A stretch of 6,559 nt of DNA from an uncultured Erysipelotrichaceae bacterium (GTDB lineage: Bacteria > Bacillota_I > Bacilli_A > RFN20 > CAG-826): positions 1 to 6,559 of the forward strand of contig ONWJ01000163.1 in NCBI GenBank assembly GCA_900321535.1, in the 5' to 3' direction. The notes beneath the pieces were generated by a model. That model made no database searches. It was not told where the DNA came from and saw only the letters and a program-made list of their open reading frames with translations. The position numbers and the translations under genes were made by a program. Each line of letters begins with the position of its first letter. The first letter of the stretch is position 1. Shown one piece after another: positions 4,845 to 6,559 of this stretch.

Positions 4845-6559
4845 ATGCACTTTCTGGCCGTCTTACTTTCTTCTATCATCAGCCCCCTTGTTGTCGCCAT
4901 ACCGCTTTATGTGCGTTGGATCCGAAAGAAGGAAAAACCTGATTGGAAAAACTTCTTGATTGAATGCGGCTTTTCTTCTGCCATCAATTTCCTTTTCTGC
5001 CTTATTGTTTTCCTTTTCGGACTTGCTTTCTTCTCTCACGCGAAAGCGTTAGATAGCCTTTGGTATTACTTAGCCATTTCTTTAGTGCTTTCCTTCATCA
5101 ATCCAGGCAAATTAGTGTGGGCGTGTATTCGAAATAAAGAGAAGCCAACAAGAAAAGAGGCGACCCGTGTAGGTGTTTCCGCTGGATTATTAACCGTTTT
5201 TCTATTGGTCGATGCGATGTTTTATAACGGTGCGTCACTAAAGAAAAACGCGAACCCAATATCTATCGATCCTAGCGATACAACGCACCTTGCTTATTCT
5301 GGGTTCACCAAAAACGAAGATGGCAGTTTGACCGCGAACACAAATTCTCCTTATATCATCGTGAGCCATCTTGAAAAGGACACCGCCAAATACGCATCCT
5401 TCGTCTTCGATAAAACCAATTCTCAATTTGAACTTGTCGTCTCTTATCGAAGCGGATTGACTTGGACTCGCCTCATCGCCTATGACGTCAACGCTTCTTA
5501 TGAGTCCTATTGTGATATCAATTTGGTTGAAAGCTATAACGAGTATCGTTTCACTTTCAACATTGAAACAACCAGAAAAGACAACGTTCACGAATGGACA
5601 TTCCGTAAGCTGACTATTAATGCCCCGATTGCCTATAAAGTATCGCCGCTTCGTTATTTATTTGTTTTTGCAATTTGCTATTTCCTTGCAAAAACCCCTT
5701 CCATTGCCAAAAAGATTACCGAGATGCCAAGCAAAACTGGGGCGGCAAAAGTCACGGTTTTGGTTGGCGTAGGCGTTTCGGTTATCGCTTTGCTTATTAT
5801 TGCGCTAGTCTCCCCAAGAGGTCCGGGGCAACTATTGCTGGATTACCCTGTTGAGCGAGACGTTTTAGCGACCAGCAATGTAGATCTTTATGTAAAACTA
5901 TTCGACGGCTTGAATAAAGGACATCTGTATCTAGACGTTTATCCTGACCCTAAACTTGTCGCGCTTGGAATGGATGTTTATGATCCAGCGGCTAGAAAAG
6001 CAGCGGGGGCAACTTATCTTTGGGACCATGCTTTCTACAACGGGCATTATTATTCCTATTTTGGTGTTGCGCCGGTCATTCTTGTTTCCTTCCCGGTCTA
6101 TTGGATCACCCACTGCGCCGCAACTGGTCTTTATCTTCAATTCTTTGCCTTTATTTTGACCTTAGGCGCGTTCTTCTACCTTTCTATTGTTTTAGTCGAA
6201 CTCTTCCAGTTCAAACCAAACCCGATTGGCTATGCGCTGCTCGTGCTTTGCATCGCATCTGGCTCGATGATCTTCAATATGGTTTGCTTCCGCGTGACCG
6301 ACTTCAAATATCGTGTCGCATTCGATTATGGCATCATGGGCATCTGCTGGTTTGTTCCTCTGGTGTTAGAAGCCTATCGCAAAGCTCATCCTCGCATCAT
6401 GCTTGGTTTAGCAGGTTTCGCTTTTGTCATTATCTGTGGCTCTAGGCCCACTTTGGCGTTCTGGATGTTGCTTCTTTTGCCACTTCTATTAAAGATGCTT
6501 TTCTTCGATAAAACCGAATCTTGGAAGAATCGCATCTTAAAGTTTGTCCCGATGGTCTG
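4845..6559 (+). CDS. Large polytopic membrane protein with GT-C glycosyltransferase-like features (3' end beyond window)
   Basis: Open for 571 codons from ATG 4845 to the window edge, with no stop. Hydrophobic segments lie near residues 2-24, 40-63, 72-93, 108-127, 268-283, 302-322, 406-422, 426-452, 461-481, 491-511 and 517-553. Positively charged loops (RWIRKKEK, RNKEKPTRKEATR, the loop at 283-302) should be cytoplasmic. This puts a polar, beta-rich domain at about 128-267 and the loop at 323-405 outside the membrane. That second loop contains LYVKLFDGLNKGHLYLD, YPDPKL, YDPAAR and WDHAFYNGHYYSYFG. I recall this pattern from uncharacterised bacterial membrane proteins related to GT-C (polyprenyl-phosphate-sugar-using) glycosyltransferases, where the first large outer loop after a helix carries the catalytic acid. 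A role in transferring sugars to a surface polymer or lipid is inferred; donor and acceptor are unknown. The start is supported by the leaderless promoter and by a hydrophobic helix from residue 2. Confidence 0.8.
   Translation, partial: MHFLAVLLSSIISPLVVAIPLYVRWIRKKEKPDWKNFLIECGFSSAINFLFCLIVFLFGLAFFSHAKALDSLWYYLAISLVLSFINPGKLVWACIRNKEKPTRKEATRVGVSAGLLTVFLLVDAMFYNGASLKKNANPISIDPSDTTHLAYSGFTKNEDGSLTANTNSPYIIVSHLEKDTAKYASFVFDKTNSQFELVVSYRSGLTWTRLIAYDVNASYESYCDINLVESYNEYRFTFNIETTRKDNVHEWTFRKLTINAPIAYKVSPLRYLFVFAICYFLAKTPSIAKKITEMPSKTGAAKVTVLVGVGVSVIALLIIALVSPRGPGQLLLDYPVERDVLATSNVDLYVKLFDGLNKGHLYLDVYPDPKLVALGMDVYDPAARKAAGATYLWDHAFYNGHYYSYFGVAPVILVSFPVYWITHCAATGLYLQFFAFILTLGAFFYLSIVLVELFQFKPNPIGYALLVLCIASGSMIFNMVCFRVTDFKYRVAFDYGIMGICWFVPLVLEAYRKAHPRIMLGLAGFAFVIICGSRPTLAFWMLLLLPLLLKMLFFDKTESWKNRILKFVPMV

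Noticed and set aside
6020..6445. Second + strand open frame of 141 codons inside the membrane protein gene
   Set aside because: It overlaps the 571-codon frame from 4845, which has coherent membrane topology and conserved motifs. The 141-codon product has no recognisable pattern.
1..6559. CRISPR arrays, tRNA or rRNA genes, toxin-antitoxin or phage-defence modules
   Set aside because: I saw no repeat-spacer pattern, cloverleaf or rRNA-like segment, and no defence-type domains in any of the five genes.

Overview
The window looks like a chromosomal piece of a fermentative, probably anaerobic bacterium of moderate to low GC content. The standard genetic code fits: no reading frame needs TGA read through. 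The gene content (type Ic aminotransferase, single-chain iron-sulfur L-serine dehydratase, iron-dependent alcohol dehydrogenase, and a large membrane protein of a type common in gut Bacillota) suggests a Bacilli- or Erysipelotrichia-like member of the Bacillota. That placement rests on gene style only and is tentative.

Layout. Bases 1-89 are the 3' end of a group II intron (domains V and VI and the 3' splice boundary); the rest of the intron lies upstream of the window. A promoter follows, then a two-gene + strand operon: a PLP-dependent aminotransferase of the aspartate type Ic family (184-1407), and 9 bp later a YggC-like P-loop small-molecule kinase (1417-2160). This operon converges on an L-serine dehydratase on the - strand (2188-3402). 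Behind that, also on the - strand, is an iron-containing alcohol dehydrogenase (3493-4677). Across a 167-bp divergent intergenic region, a large polytopic membrane protein with GT-C-like features starts at 4845 on the + strand and runs off the right edge. No stretch longer than 300 bases lacks a gene.

How the genes fit together. The aminotransferase, serine dehydratase and alcohol dehydrogenase suit amino-acid and sugar fermentation: amino-group transfer, serine to pyruvate plus ammonia, and NAD(P)H disposal by reducing an aldehyde. They lie in separate transcription units, so this is a shared theme and not a proven pathway. The membrane protein is more likely to act in cell-surface glycan or lipid-linked sugar transfer and is probably unrelated.

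Most striking signal. Three genes (184 +, 3402 -, 4845 +) have no Shine-Dalgarno sequence. Instead each has a good -10 hexamer (TATAGT, TACAAT, TATAAT) ending exactly 7 nt before the ATG. That places the predicted transcription start at or within a base of the A of the start codon, which is the layout of leaderless mRNA. The alcohol dehydrogenase has a classical GGGAGG Shine-Dalgarno, so both modes of initiation seem to coexist in this genome.
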